NCBI GenBank assembly: GCA_963576725.1
Contig: OY755240.1
Span: forward strand, 38,032,629 to 38,096,628
From: Azorinus chamasolen
Taxonomy: Eukaryota > Mollusca > Bivalvia > Cardiida > Solecurtidae
Length of the DNA: 64,000 nucleotides
Reading direction: 5' to 3'
The notes below the pieces were generated by a model. The model was not told where the DNA came from. It did not search any database and was given only the letters and a program-made list of their open reading frames with translations. This document shows positions 44,210 through 55,489 of this stretch, in pieces (positions within the stretch are counted from its first letter, which is position 1; each line of letters starts with the position of its first letter). The translations under genes were made by a program, and so were the position numbers.

Positions 44210-45058
44210 ATGATTCTAGGGCAGTTATCCCAGAAGTCCTGATGCTAGTAGATTCTTCTGAATAATAATTTTCCAAAACGGTTAACGACGACCATTAGAA
44301 AAGTGCTAGCCCAAGGTGTTATACCACTGTTTGAGAGTCCACAGGCATACCTAGAGAACGTACCGGTATGTTGTTCTGTGGGGTTGCGAAAGAGTGCAGA
44401 TAAAAGGAAGAAAATGTAGAGCTATTCTTCCCGGAAGCAGCCCATAGGATTTCATCCAACGGGGCGTGATTGAAAAAAAATGCCCAGGAAGTAGATAGGA
44501 CTCTGACCTCATAGGGCCTGATTCTGAGTAGTGGCCCATCTGGCCGAAAAGAGATAACAGATGCAGGGTATCCACCACCCGTTGTGTGAGAGATCCTGAT
44601 CGTGTTGGAGTCCGTAAGGAAATTCAGTCCCACAAAAATGAAATCTTTCGATGAGATTTGATCCGATTTCTCCGGATTCAATACTAGTTCCAACTGAGAC
44701 AAGACCTCCAAACTGTAGCGGAACTGGTGAAGCAGCGCAGCCAAGTGTCGAAATACTGAATCAGAGTAAAAACACTCTGCTGGAGATCGGCCGCTACTAC
44801 GCCCATGAGTTTGGTGAAATATCTGGGGGCCGTAAAGAGGCCATAGGGCAGAGCCCGGAGCCAGTAAACGGTATCCCCGTGGCAGAAGCGCAGTAGGTGT
44901 CTGTCTGTTGGGTGAATCGGGAGATGAAAATATCCATCTGAGAAATCCATGGCAACGTCCCAATGGTCGGGTTTGATAGCCAGCCGAATGGAAGCGATGG
45001 TCTCCATCTTGAAAGAATCGACCTTTACGTACTAGCTTAGAGTAGAAAGGTTGATGAT

Positions 45059-45118
45059 GTACAGTACAGTCGGCTGAGCGGTCATTCGGACTGAAAGTAG
45101 ACTATAACTAGGTACTTT
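45059..45118. repeat. SINE-tail sequence inserted in the DIRS RT
   Basis: GTACAGTCGGCTGAGCGGTC...GACTATAACTAGGTA matches the 3' end of the SINE at 47937-48211 and the interrupted copy at 55040-55137. Confidence 0.8.
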
Positions 45119-45351
45119 GCTTTGATGATCGGTCAAACGGTGCCATTTTTCTTTGGAACGTGAAATAGACGTCTGTAAAAGCCGGCAAGATTCTCGTTCA
45201 GTACCCTTTCCACTGCCCCTTTTGCGAGAAGGGAGGACCCAGAGTCCGGTGTGTTGGCACGATCCGACGACAGCTGAATAGGGACCCTGGAAAAAGGAGG
45301 CTGCCAAACCAGAGGGATATGATAGCCTGCCTATACAAAATAGACGGTTCA

Positions 45352-45655
45352 AGGATCTTGTGTGATATTGCGCCATGCTGCGACAAAGTGAAGCAGTATG
45401 GAGCCCACCAGAATGGAAGGTCGGATATGAGGGGGGCATAAAGAGGACTCTTGACCGAACCCCACTTAATGGGAGAAGATGGCTTGTTCTTAAGACTTAA
45501 GATCAAGGATCTTGTGTGATATTGCGCCATGCTGTGACAAAGTGAAGCAGTATGGAGCCCACCAGAATGGAAGGTCGGATATGAGGGGGGGGGGCATAAA
45601 GAGGACTCTTGACCGAACCCCACTTAATGGGAGAAGATGGCTTGTTCTTAAGACC
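45352..45655. repeat. Tandem duplication of about 157 bp within the DIRS region
   Basis: AAGGATCTTGTGTGATATTG...GCTTGTTCTTAAGAC occurs twice in direct order with very few differences, including a G-run length change near 45588. Confidence 0.9.
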
Positions 45656-46059
45656 CTTTTCCTCTGGGGCTAAGAAAGGCCCTTAGAAGGTTTGCGCTTA
45701 GCCACAGGGACTTTGGGGATCCTCCATGGAGAAGGGCAATATGCCGGAGAACTCCTTGTAGAAGTCTTGTCCGTCCGTCTGTTCCTTCTCCTTAATTTTT
45801 CACCGAGGCAAAGGCACCCGCCCGCAACTCATCCTTGGAGGTGTCTTGCAGGACAGAGGCAGATTGGATAAAAGGGTCACGATGGCAGCGAAGCATCTCT
45901 GCTGATGAAGCTAGCCTTATAGTGTAGCAAATAGCCCCCGGTTTGGAACACCCAACCGGTCTATGAAATATAACAAGCAATGCTATATATCAAAATGTTT
46001 GCCAGGGTCTATAGTATATGAAATTGAAATTCATTTTGACTGAAGTGGTTGGAGTTGGT

Positions 46060-46700
46060 AGAAATCCAAGATGGCCACCAAGATGGCCGCCAAAATTGAG
46101 AAAAAACAAACATATAATATTTTGTCTTAATTTTTATCTATAATTGTACCTACTGAATCCAAACCTGTTTTGTTTTGACTAATGATAAAGAAATATCTTT
46201 AAAATAACAAATTTGTTGTGAAGTTCATAGAGGTTAAGCCTTAATATAAGGTCAAAGGTCAAAATTCATACAAATTTGACCTCTGACAAATATTTTTGTT
46301 CCCTACATTCTAAGTATGAAATATTTTAACAAACAGTGTGCATAATATATATGAAATGATATATGCTTTGTTAACTTCCAGAACTGTTGAATTAGTTATA
46401 CAATATTTGTTGTTGCCATGGAGATATTAAAGATGGCTGCCAAAATTAAGAAAAAAGACAAAATATCATTATTTGCTTAATAAATGTATTATTGTTGTAC
46501 CTACTGGCACCGAATCTGTTTTGCTGTATCTAAGCATTGAATATCCTTGACTTGAATTACATTTAATTTGTAGAAATCAAAGTGTAGTTCAAGGTCAAAG
46601 GTCAAAATGTGTCTAAATATGACATCTGACAAATGTTCTTGTTTCGAATTAATCCAAGTATGATATATTTGGAAACAAATTGGTACATCAAAATTTTTAA
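46060..46700. repeat. Subterminal tandem dimer (about 345 bp) of the TIR element
   Basis: GATGGCCGCCAAAATTGAGA / GATGGCTGCCAAAATTAAGA and AAGGTCAAAGGTCAAAAT recur about 345 bp apart. Confidence 0.7.
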
Positions 46701-46979
46701 TATCACTTCCCAGTAAATGTAGATCTAGTATATACATATAATATATTGACACAGTTTCTTATTCTTCATACGATTATCTTTCAATATGCGACGTGTCACG
46801 GCATTTGGTCTTATTGCATATATGTACAATGGCGCTCCAGATCAGTCGGCGCATGTGAAGAGTCTGACCATAGAGCTAGAGTGTCCATTTTTCTGTACAA
46901 TATGGCCACATTTACTTAAAAAGTATAGTTATCGGGTCAGACTGTGCAGACAGACAAACAACTCTAACAAAAACAATGT

Positions 46980-47560
46980 GTAACGGGAAGTAACTCAAAA
47001 TGTTGCTACCATAGTAATGGACTTGATGAATGATACTTCCACTCATCATGCGCTTTCCACACCACATTTTTCAACAACAAAAATGATAACAGCTAATAAC
47101 TTAATATTGATACCAGAGTTATAGCTCTTGTGCATGACACTTCCTTTCATCATGCTCTTTCCATGTATGAAATGCCATTCCAATAGCAATCAGTAGCACA
47201 GGAGTTATTTATCGGACAAAAAATGTAACAAAGGGCAATAACTCCAAATGTATTGAAACCAGAGTTGTGGCTCTTATACATGACACTTTCTCTCATCATG
47301 CTCTTTCCATGTATGAAGTTTCAATCCAATGGCATGAGCCGTATCGGAATTATTGTCCGGACAAACAAGGGTGGTAAAGTGTACAAGGGGCAATAACACA
47401 TGATACTTCCTCTCACTATGCTCTTTCCATATATGAAGTTTCAACCAACTGGCATCAAGCATATATATTTATCGTTCGAACAAGAAAGTGTGATGGACAG
47501 ACAGACAGATGGACAGACAGACAACTCTCACAAAAACAATATGTCATATAATATGTGGGG
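46980..47560. repeat. Second pearl-like tandem repeat with CAGA/TGGA microsatellite
   Basis: Four cores of about 140 bp contain GGGCAATAACTCC, ACACTTTCTCTCATCATGCT and CTTTCCATGTATGAAGTTTC. The array ends in GGACAGACAGACAGATGGAC and CAACTCTCACAAAAACAATA. The layout resembles 8560-9640. Confidence 0.8.
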
Positions 47561-47936
47561 AGACACAATTAAGATTAATTTGTTATCACAGCGCATGAAC
47601 AAAAACAATAAAATATAAGCAATAAACTTCATTTTTACCAACATGTAAAATAGAACCACAGAATCAATCGCACGAAATATTTACAGGAGACATGCTCCAG
47701 CATCTTTACTTATACGTTAATCAATGTTACTCTATTTATGTACTCAGGGATTTCGATGCACATGTCAGGCATTATTTGTTCATCAGCAGCACTTGGACTG
47801 TCATTTACTTTGTAGAAGTAGATTTGTTGGAGGCAAACAAAAGAGGTATGAGCATAAGTTTGGCACGCTGATGCATAGTCCAGGTAGGGTCTCTTGTAGA
47901 TGAAATGAACATCTTGAGGGATGAGGACACTCTGTG

Positions 47937-48211
47937 GTGTGTGGTGGTCTAGTGGTAACGCGCTTCCAGTCCGGGGTCCAGCGTTCAAATCCCGGTCCCG
48001 CCCGGAAATGTTAGAGAAGATTTTCAGTGTCTCCAACTCGCACCTCCTCTCCACCCAGGGGTTAAATGGGTACCTGTGAGGGTCACTAGCCGGTATTGCG
48101 GTGTTAGCAGTGCTCAACATTGTTGGCGAATGACTCCATGACCAGGGAAGTAAATGTACAGTCGGCTGAACGGTCATTTGGACAGAAAGTAGACTGTAAC
48201 TAGGTACTTTA
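47937..48211 (+). mobile_element. tRNA-derived SINE
   Basis: The 5' head has pol III boxes: A box TGGTCTAGTGGTAACGCG (47945-47962) and B box GTTCAAATCCC (47983-47993). A tRNA-unrelated body follows (GGGTTAAATGGGTACCTGTG) and a tail with GTACAGTCGGCTGAACGGTC and ACTAGGTAC. Related tails occur at 45059-45118 and 55040-55137. Confidence 0.85.
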
Positions 48212-48439
48212 CTGTTTCACTCTCGAGAGATAATCATCCCATACTTTTAACTCATCCCAACAAAGGTGTTATGTGGCGGAAGATAGTGTCATGCCAGCTC
48301 CACTTCGTATGTCACCATATGTTTCTCCTAACTTTGACCACATCGTATACGCAACAGCAGGAACAATTTTATTCTTCACATCACACTTCAAAGTTGATCA
48401 GAAGGCGGATAGGTAAGGCTTCATCAATCGTTTTGAATG

Positions 48440-49384
48440 CGACTAGTGCTCTGTCAAAGTATTTGCCTGACAGTAAATAGAAACTGTGGCTGCTGCATAT
48501 AAACCTATATCTGTCAATAGCTGCTTAAGACCAGATTCTCCATAGAGGTGACCTATTCCTCTGAACACGGACATGAGAACATGCATTACCCAAATAGGTG
48601 GGAATATCACCTTGTAACTCATCCTATCTGCACCAGACAACTTCCAATGCATTGGTTAGAAGGCTCATGTCGAACACAATCGGTATATATGACTGCCCCA
48701 GACAATTTAGAATGTCCTTGACTCAGAGGAATGTGGTGTGCAAAGTGCTGTAGTCTGTGATAGTGGCAATAATGATGGGTTTGTATGCTATACTTAAAGT
48801 ATTTATGGAATCTTCCTGCGTGCAAGTACTTGCATAAAATATGCTCCAGGGAGGAATGACCTTGACATCATTGGATATGTCATCACAAAAAACCTGAACA
48901 ACGTCAAATAGATTATAGTTCTTTCAGCTGAGCTTGGTTTACATCGTCAGGATTTGGTGGCTGTATTTCGTCTAGATTAACAGGTGGACCAAAGACAGGA
49001 CATGGTATGTTTGTTGATTTCCGGTATGTTATGATGCTATAGATTTCCACCAGGCATGGCCTTGCTATCAAATATTCGAAAATATGTACTTGGAAAATGC
49101 TGAACAAACATATGGTCTTCAGATTTGCGGCTTACCAGAATGCCTGTCATTGCACTTGTGGTTCTCTTCCCAACGACGGTCCTTTCATTGTGGTCCCAAT
49201 TGTCAGCAATACCCACAGTGTAACTCAATTTTACCATGCGCATTCGCGCAGTCTGATCTGAGAGACACTGTCTGCTAATATGTAGAATAGGGTTTCTTTG
49301 ACTTACCAGCGGCCAGTGTAGCTCTCGTGTCAGAATGCCCAGATGCAAAGGCTGATCTGGAGCTACACTCTTCAAATATGGCAT
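48440..49384 (-). pseudogene. Degraded protein of the unclassified TIR transposon
   Basis: Several frames on the minus strand make one relic. LHLGILTRELHWPL and LSYTVGIADNWDHNERTV, followed by VGKRTTSAMTGILV, lie at 49380-49130. NIPCPVFGPPVNLDEI is near 49000, VFCDDISNDVKVIPPWSIFY follows, and KVIFPPIWVMHVLMSVF with GIGHLYGESGLKQLLTDIG lies at 48640-48500. I recall this set of blocks (D-N-x-D-x-N-E-x-T-x-x-G-K-x-T-T and a later G-x-x-x-x-x-S-G-L-x-x-L-L) from uncharacterised transposon proteins of cnidarians and molluscs, but cannot name the superfamily. Acidic residues in the first block could be catalytic. It is the only coding material native to the element. Confidence 0.5.
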
Positions 49385-49917
49385 GTGACAAATGTCGCCT
49401 GTGGTGACAAAAGTATTAAATCACAATTGTTCAGGGCATTCCATTGATAGTGCTTAATAACATCAGCAAATCATTCAAAGCAGTAATCATCAAACAATGA
49501 AATAGCTTTAACATATAAATATTAAGTTATATAATTACATATTCAAAATAAATAATAAAAATTCCAAAAAAATAACTTATGGCAGTATGAATATAATTTA
49601 GTAGTTGTGCTATCATTCAGTTCTGTACACGGCTAGAGATGGCAAATTGGTATTTATTTACGGTAACACAATTTAGATACAATAATGATGATGATAAACC
49701 CGTATCCTGCCACAGACAGGATTTGTCGTTTCTCATATGCGAAAAATGTAGCTCCAGATCAGCCTGCATATCCGCGCAGTATGAACTTAGAGCGACACTG
49801 TCGCAAAAATGTAAAATAATCTCATTGACTATAAATCAGTAGACAGTGTAGCTCGAATAATAGTGCTGGTTAACGTATATAGGAATATATCAACTAGCTG
49901 TATAAGATACGGGATGA

Positions 49918-50387
49918 GCTTACCAGACTCATGTATTACTTTTTCCCTGTCGTGCCCTTAACGGCTTCCCTGCAGGTGCTCTGACTTCAGCAAAGTCATT
50001 GAGTACATATTTGACGGATTTTCACAGTTATTATGCTATGTTTTACAGATTGTCATGTGTTTACCGTCTTCTATGTTGTGGGTAAGTCCGGCGGGGATAC
50101 CTTTATTTACATTACTTGTAAAGGTAGGGTGACTTTGAGAGAAGTGCGAGGTTAGGACGTCCGTGAACCGGTTTAAACCCCCAGTGGCGTTTTTGCTACT
50201 GACCGTAGTTTTTGTGTGTTTGTTAGTGTTTTCTGTGCTCATTTCTTGTGTGTGTGTAGCAGTGTGCATTTGGGTGTGTAGTTGTGTGCGTGTATGTGTC
50301 ATGCTGTCTATCGGTGTTTTGGTGGTGATTGCGTCTTGTATGGGGCTTTGTCTGCTTGACTTTACTACTTTTCCATTTAACTGTTAA
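49918..50387 (+). mobile_element. CA-repeat family, copy 3, nested in the TIR transposon
   Basis: It starts GATGAGCTTACCAGACTCATG-like and ends CTTTACTACTTTTCCATTTAA. Relative to copy 2 it has an internal deletion around 50200. ACCGGTTTAAACCCCCAGTG is conserved. Confidence 0.85.
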
Positions 50388-51264
50388 AAGGAAAGCAAAA
50401 TAGCATTAATCTAACTTCTTTGAAAAAGAAAAAGAAACTTTTCATACAAGCTTGTTTTTCTGAAGAATCCGTCGCTTTCTTGTTCTTACTTGCGATTTAT
50501 TCACCAGATGACATTGAAGCAGACTACATAAATGGTGGCTAAATCATATACGATGGGATGGGGTGGGGGTGGGCTTTTCTTTGCATTTCTTACGAAAATA
50601 TAATTTACTTCTTAGTAACAAAACAACTATTTTTGGTTTAATTGGTTTCCATTCGAAAGTTTTACGATAAATTCAGTTGATATCCATTTAGCAGACATCA
50701 TCAGTTCCACTTATTGTGAAAAATGGCAAATGCACATCACAGACATGTGATCCACAATCTTTGATATAACAATGGCAACCAGATATCTTAAAGGAAAAGT
50801 GCTATACATACATGTTAGAATACAATAAATGGTATTTTGTTTTTGTAAGGAGTGTTTCACATTAAACAAAAATTAAATGGCCATTTTTTAGATAAATTGA
50901 CCATTGACCTTGAACTTGACCTTGAAATTGACCTTAATCTGTACATTATTAAACGATTTAAAGTAAATAATTTGAAGAAAATTTGTTTACGCTTAAAACA
51001 AAACGGTTTTGGATTAAACATATGCAAATATGCCGGAGTAATGCAGGAATTGGGTAAACTTGGTTGTTTTCTCAATTTTGGCGGCCATCTTGGCGGCCAT
51101 CTTGGATTTCTGTCGACTCCAACCACGTTGGCACTAACGAACATCGTTTTCAAATTATACAGTTCCGGACAAACATTTTGATATATGACACATCTTGTTA
51201 TATTTCATAGACCGGTTGACCCCCTAAATATGCAAGATACCAAGTCCTGTTTGCTACACTATTA

Positions 51265-52320
51265 GGCCCAGGGCCAGCTGGTAGGAAAGGCGCTTGGTAA
51301 CTTCAGAGGGCGGATACTCTGAAGCTAGCTCTACTGAAAGAGCAACAGCTAGAAGGTCTATGTAAGAAGCAACTCCCATTCGCTGTATCTGGTGCATCTC
51401 CTACCGCTTAAGCAGAGACAACGAGGCCCTGGGGCTGTCGGCATCCAGCAAGGGGATCCGGTCAAATAGCCCAGGGTGGCTGTCAGAAGAGGCTGGAGGC
51501 CTGAGAGATGAGGAAGGAACCATGGATCTCAAAAGTTTGAGGACATGGTCCAACTGACTACAAGCCTGAAATAGAAATCTTCATCCAGGTCTGCCAGCCG
51601 AAACAGAAGGATTCAAAATGGGGAGAGACTCCCGAGACTTGGAGTGATTCGGAAGCTCTCCCTGCTCAGCTAAGAGTAGCTCAAAGGACAAGAGCGAGCC
51701 CTTGTGCGTCGGCTTAGGGGCCTAGAGCATGTGGAAGGCGGGAGGAAGGCGAACACAGTCCTCTCGCGTCTTATCAAAAGCAAACGATGACCGTAAAAAT
51801 CGTCGACGACCGACGACTGAGGCTCCTCTATGTCCGTCGCTCAGGTTGGATCCGACACCCTGAAAATATGATTATCCATAGGAGCCATTATTGACAGGAT
51901 ACCCTCAGATTAAACCGTTGTGACTGTCGCCGACCGCGGTACCCGGGCGGAAGGACCCCCACAGGCACTTGAAGAGGGGGCAAGGAAGAGGACTGTCATT
52001 CCCTGAGTCGAACTCACCACATGCCCGCCCTGACCGGTATGGAGGCCAGACAGGCTGTTGGGTTGGTGGGGGCAAAGCCAGGAGCCCGAGCAAGATAGGA
52101 GAATGGGGGCCACTGCGGGGGTCCCATGACCCTGCCGGTCGGGCTGCCAGCAAGGAAAGTCTTGCTAGTTCCGGGCAGTGAGTGCCGGCTGGCGATATCG
52201 GCCAGCCGTCGACTCTGAAGAGGAAGAACGATATCGATATAATATCCCATTTTATTTCGGGGTCGGGGGATAAAGCACAGAAACAGACCAATAGTAGTTT
52301 GTTCTCAAACTTGGACAATT
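51265..52320 (-). pseudogene. DIRS-like retroelement, upstream (gag-like) part
   Basis: This is the continuation of the frame that ends at 45919. Directly next to the insertion site the minus strand reads ELASEYPPSEVTKRLSYQL, which runs on into LASSAEMLRCHRDPF on the other side. Further up, GC-rich Pro/Ser-rich frames (GWPISPAGTHCPELARLS) extend to 52320, in several phases. No recognisable Cys motif is seen. The higher GC content (about 51300-52250) sets it apart from its AT-rich surroundings. Confidence 0.5.
51892..51925. repeat. 34-bp exact direct repeat, first copy
   Basis: TGACAGGATACCCTCAGATT plus AAACCGTTGTGACT is identical to 54536-54569, 2.6 kb downstream. Confidence 0.9.
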
Positions 52321-53010
52321 ATGTGCATAGAGAACGTTGTTGTAATTATGTGCAAATTTACTTTGTCATTCATCTTAAAACAATTTATTGACAAAGTAGC
52401 ATTTGTTACATTTTGTGGGGTCATTTTCCCCACCAACTTTCTTTGTTATACGGTGGCAATACTGTGTTTCTATGGAACATAAAAGGAATAAATAAATGAC
52501 CTGACGACATTTATGTGCCTTTTGAAATCTTTTAATATGAAAAATGAATAAACATAACATACTCGTTTGCTGAATAAGGTCATGTTTTAACAATTTATGC
52601 ATTTTTTTAGATTCTCATTAATATTCATGAATATGCAAATGAGCTAAATAGCAGATTGTTCTTAAACTGGGACATCGTTGTGCATAGAGAACGTTGTTGT
52701 AATTATCATGTGCAAATTTACTTTGTCATTCATCTTAAAACCACTTATTGACAAAATAGCATTTGTTATATTTTGTGGGGTCATTTTACCCCACCCACTT
52801 TCTTTGCTATACTGAAGCAATACTGTGTATATATGGTACAGAAAATTAATAGATAAATGACCTGACAATATTTATGTGTCATTTGAAACTTTTAAATATG
52901 AAAAATGAATAACAGAACATACTCATTTGCTATAAAAAAGGTCATTTTTTAACAATTTAAGCATTTTGTTTCAGATTCTCATTAATATTCATGAATATGC
53001 AAATGAGCAA
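52300..53010. repeat. Tandem dimer of a unit of about 360 bp
   Basis: Two copies share GTGCATAGAGAACGTTGTTG, TTTGTCATTCATCTTAAAAC, TTTTGTGGGGTCATTTTACC and ATTCTCATTAATATTCATGA. The last string is shared, inverted, with the 37176-37740 dimer. Confidence 0.85.
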
Positions 53011-53589
53011 ATTATGAATAAAAGACGTCTGACATGTAATAAACTTATTGATATTATTTTAAAACTATTTTGGATGTTTTACAAACAAAATAGATGATGT
53101 TTTGGCATCTTAATGACGCTAATAATGAAACTTCGAAGTGTTGGCGGTTACCATGGAAACACGCTGACCATATGCTTATCCAGCATCCCCTACACTTCCA
53201 ACAACCGGAACTTGTTAACATATACCCTAAGCTTTAAGAATATATATGTGTACAAAAATCCCGCTAGGGGGAGGGTTTCGATTATGGGCCCTGGGCCTAG
53301 TGTTCACAGGACTATATCGATGAATCCGGACATTTGAGGAACAGGGTGACCCTCCGTAGACAACATATCAGGCACAAAGAATTGGCAATCCTGCCACATT
53401 GCCGAGTGTGCAGGGAACGAGAATGTAGAATTCCAGATCATCCCAATTTACAAAATGAACAATTCGGACAGCGGGATAAGAATCAAAGCGCTGAAATCGT
53501 TGAAAGACTGGCGGAAAAGTTGCCCCGCCCCTGGCAGTCATGTTCTCTTTAGATATCAACATCATTTTTGAAATTTTGGCAGAGGTTTA
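53011..53589. other. Intergenic DNA, nothing recognised
   Basis: A 72-codon frame (53334-53552) has a CRVCRERECR string but no family resemblance. No repeats. Confidence 0.45.
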
Positions 53590-53870
53590 TCAGAGGACTA
53601 TTTCTGTCAAATATCATTCAGTCTGACCCATGGGTTTAGAGAAGATTTCTTAAGATTTTTCTTTTTGTTGCCATAGCAACCAGAGATATTCATGGATCCG
53701 AATTCTTTTAGCAGTTCTGATAGATCTCAATACCAAGATCATTTGTGTGAAGTTTGGTAACATTATACTATGCGGTTTTAGATGAAATGTCGTTTAAAGC
53801 AATTGCCAACGAATGGATGGACAGACAGACGGATGGACGGACTGACCCCCTTGGAAACATGGAAGACAAT
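53590..53870. repeat. End of a pearl-like element
   Basis: Core-type strings GTGTGAAGTTTGGTAACATT and CAGAGGTTTATCAGAGGACT are followed by GGATGGACAGACAGACGGAT. Only about one to two cores remain. Confidence 0.65.
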
Positions 53871-54029
53871 TGAGATGATAATAAGAAAATGAAAACAAGA
53901 TTGTTGTTCTTTTCAACTGTAAATTACAACATCAGCATGACAACTGCAACACATGTCATGCCACACTTTCCCATTAAATTGCACAGAAAAAGAAATGCAA
54001 TTGTAAACGGAAAAGTTGAGTACTGGCCC

Positions 54030-54240
54030 TTACAGCAGAACCTGTCTTAAGCATCCATTAATTTATTGAACATATGTGTCTTAAAAAGCAGGTGGATGCT
54101 TAATGCAGGGCAAAAGTAATGCAGAAAGCTCTTATATGCACTTTCTGCATTACCCTTGACCTGCATTAAGCTACCACCTGCCTAACAGGTCCATGGTTAC
54201 ACCTTTTTTTGAGGGTCCTTTAAGACAGGTTCTACTATAC
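54030..54240. mobile_element. MITE with nested inverted repeats, family copy 2
   Basis: The outer ends AGAACCTGTCTTAA (54037-54050) and TTAAGACAGGTTCT (54221-54234) are inverted. The inner arms at 54088-54128 and about 54140-54180 (GCTTAATGCAGGG type) match the foldback at 26521-26601. Confidence 0.8.
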
Positions 54241-55039
54241 TTATATTTATCTGAAATTATCTGCAACCGAGAGAAAGATTTTAAAAACAGTATCTCTTCA
54301 CATGAAAACTGATATCAGAGTTACACAGACAATACACGTCTGTAAATGCAACAGCAATACTGTTACTTGGTCAGCCTTGTGCCGAATTTCACATCGTATT
54401 TCATATCACAACTGTAAAGAATCACCCTCTAGAAACACGACAAGTTTACTGGTAACATTTGCAAACCTAGAAATAATAAGACGACACTTAAAGACGACGC
54501 TTAAAGACTTACAAACGTTTTGATCATGTAATTTATGACAGGATACCCTCAGATTAAACCGTTGTGACTTCAATGCTATAGTTTGCTCATTTTCTCTTCC
54601 CGTTTTGGTAATGGTTATAAATTTTATAGTCTACTTTTCTTTCCCACAATATAAAGGAATACTTCGGATCACTTTCATGATTTCAAGGGGCACTATTTTT
54701 TAACTGCTTAACTCCTCATTTGCATTTGACCTAGAATTGCAGTCACGTCTCACGGCAGGGGCGGGTCGGCAGTTCTGGTCAAAAGGGTAATTAAATGGTA
54801 TTTTGCTGTATTGAAAATATGCGATTAGGCATATAGAACCGCCTATGGTGCATTAATACACAAAAATGTTCAATCGGACGTGGCATTGGAACGATTGCTG
54901 AATCCGAGTTACGGTACGGTACATCAGTCTTAAAAGGAAAGAGTCACAGCTTAGTTAAATATCTAAACCGGCTCTAAATGCCAAATAGATAGATTGACTT
55001 TTAGGAAATACATTGTCTTATTGGTATGATGTATTGTTA
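54241..55039. other. Intergenic DNA; second copy of the 34-bp exact repeat
   Basis: 54536-54569 repeats 51892-51925 exactly. Otherwise nothing recognised. Confidence 0.6.
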
Positions 55040-55137
55040 ACGCTCAATATTGTAGGTGAATAACTCAATGACCAGGGGAGTAAAATGTACAGTCGGCTGA
55101 GCGGTCATTCGGACTGAAAGTAGACTATAACTAGGTA
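55040..55137 (+). repeat. SINE tail interrupted by the Penelope-like element
   Basis: CTCAATGACCAGGGGAGTAA and GTACAGTCGGCTGAGCGGTC match the 3' part of the SINE at 47937-48211. The sequence stops at ACTAGGTA (55137) and resumes after 58384 with CTTTACC. Confidence 0.8.
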
Positions 55138-55172
55138 TTATTTTATTCCACAGGGAATATTAAATTAATAAC

Positions 55173-55398
55173 ATTATACACAAATAACTCAGTTTTCAAT
55201 ATTTCGCCCGTAGCCTTTTCAAGAAATAACACGTAATTAAAACTTCACTACATGTTTAGCATTTAAGCACCATAATAGAATTGTTTATATTACATGACGT
55301 CATTATGACGTAACTTGGCGTAACAATGTCATTTGGCGTAAAAATGTCATTTGGCGCCATAATGTCATTGCAACACTGCTGGAATATACTGATAACTG
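55173..55398 (+). repeat. Left terminal inverted repeat of the Penelope-like element
   Basis: About 225 bp, with a high match to the reverse complement of 58134-58368. It contains TTTCGCCCGTAGCC, GACGTCATTATGACGTAA and repeated TGTCATTTGGCG strings. Confidence 0.9.
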
Positions 55399-55489
55399 AG
55401 AGAAAACGTGTTGATATTATAAGAAACAATAAGCTTAAAAAACTTTAAACTCTACAAACACCCTTGAAAATAGTTATTGATTAATTAGG

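Larger units (their letters stand above)
44210..45919 (-). pseudogene. DIRS-like retroelement: reverse transcriptase and upstream region
   Basis: The RT reads VDSFKMETIASIRLAIKPD, then DVAMDFSDGYFHLPIHP (motif A), RALPYGLFTAPRYFTKLMG (motif B) and QYFDTWLRC (YxDD-type, here FDT). LELVLNPEKSD and FVGLNFL follow, then RNase H-like remnants to about 44210. ALPYGL, APR and a YLDDWL-like box are typical of DIRS-type RTs. Upstream on the same strand are LLAKGAVERVLNENLAGFYR and FHVPKKNGT. Several frames are used, a SINE tail is inserted (45059-45118), and there is a 157-bp duplication. No tyrosine recombinase or split repeats are visible. Confidence 0.7.
45920..51261 (-). mobile_element. Unclassified 5.3-kb DNA transposon with about 200-bp TIRs and TTA duplication
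   Basis: The ends TAGTGTAGCAAA (45920) and TTTGCTACACTA (51261) are flanked by TTA on both sides (45917-45919, 51262-51264). Similarity between the inverted ends extends about 200 bp, through CAACCGGTCTATGAAATATA and AATCCAAGATGGCC-type blocks. It is inserted into the DIRS-like coding sequence. Removing it together with one TTA joins the flanking DIRS frame. Inside are remains of a large protein (48440-49384), a SINE, a pearl-like repeat and a CA-repeat-family copy, all later arrivals except the protein. Confidence 0.75.
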
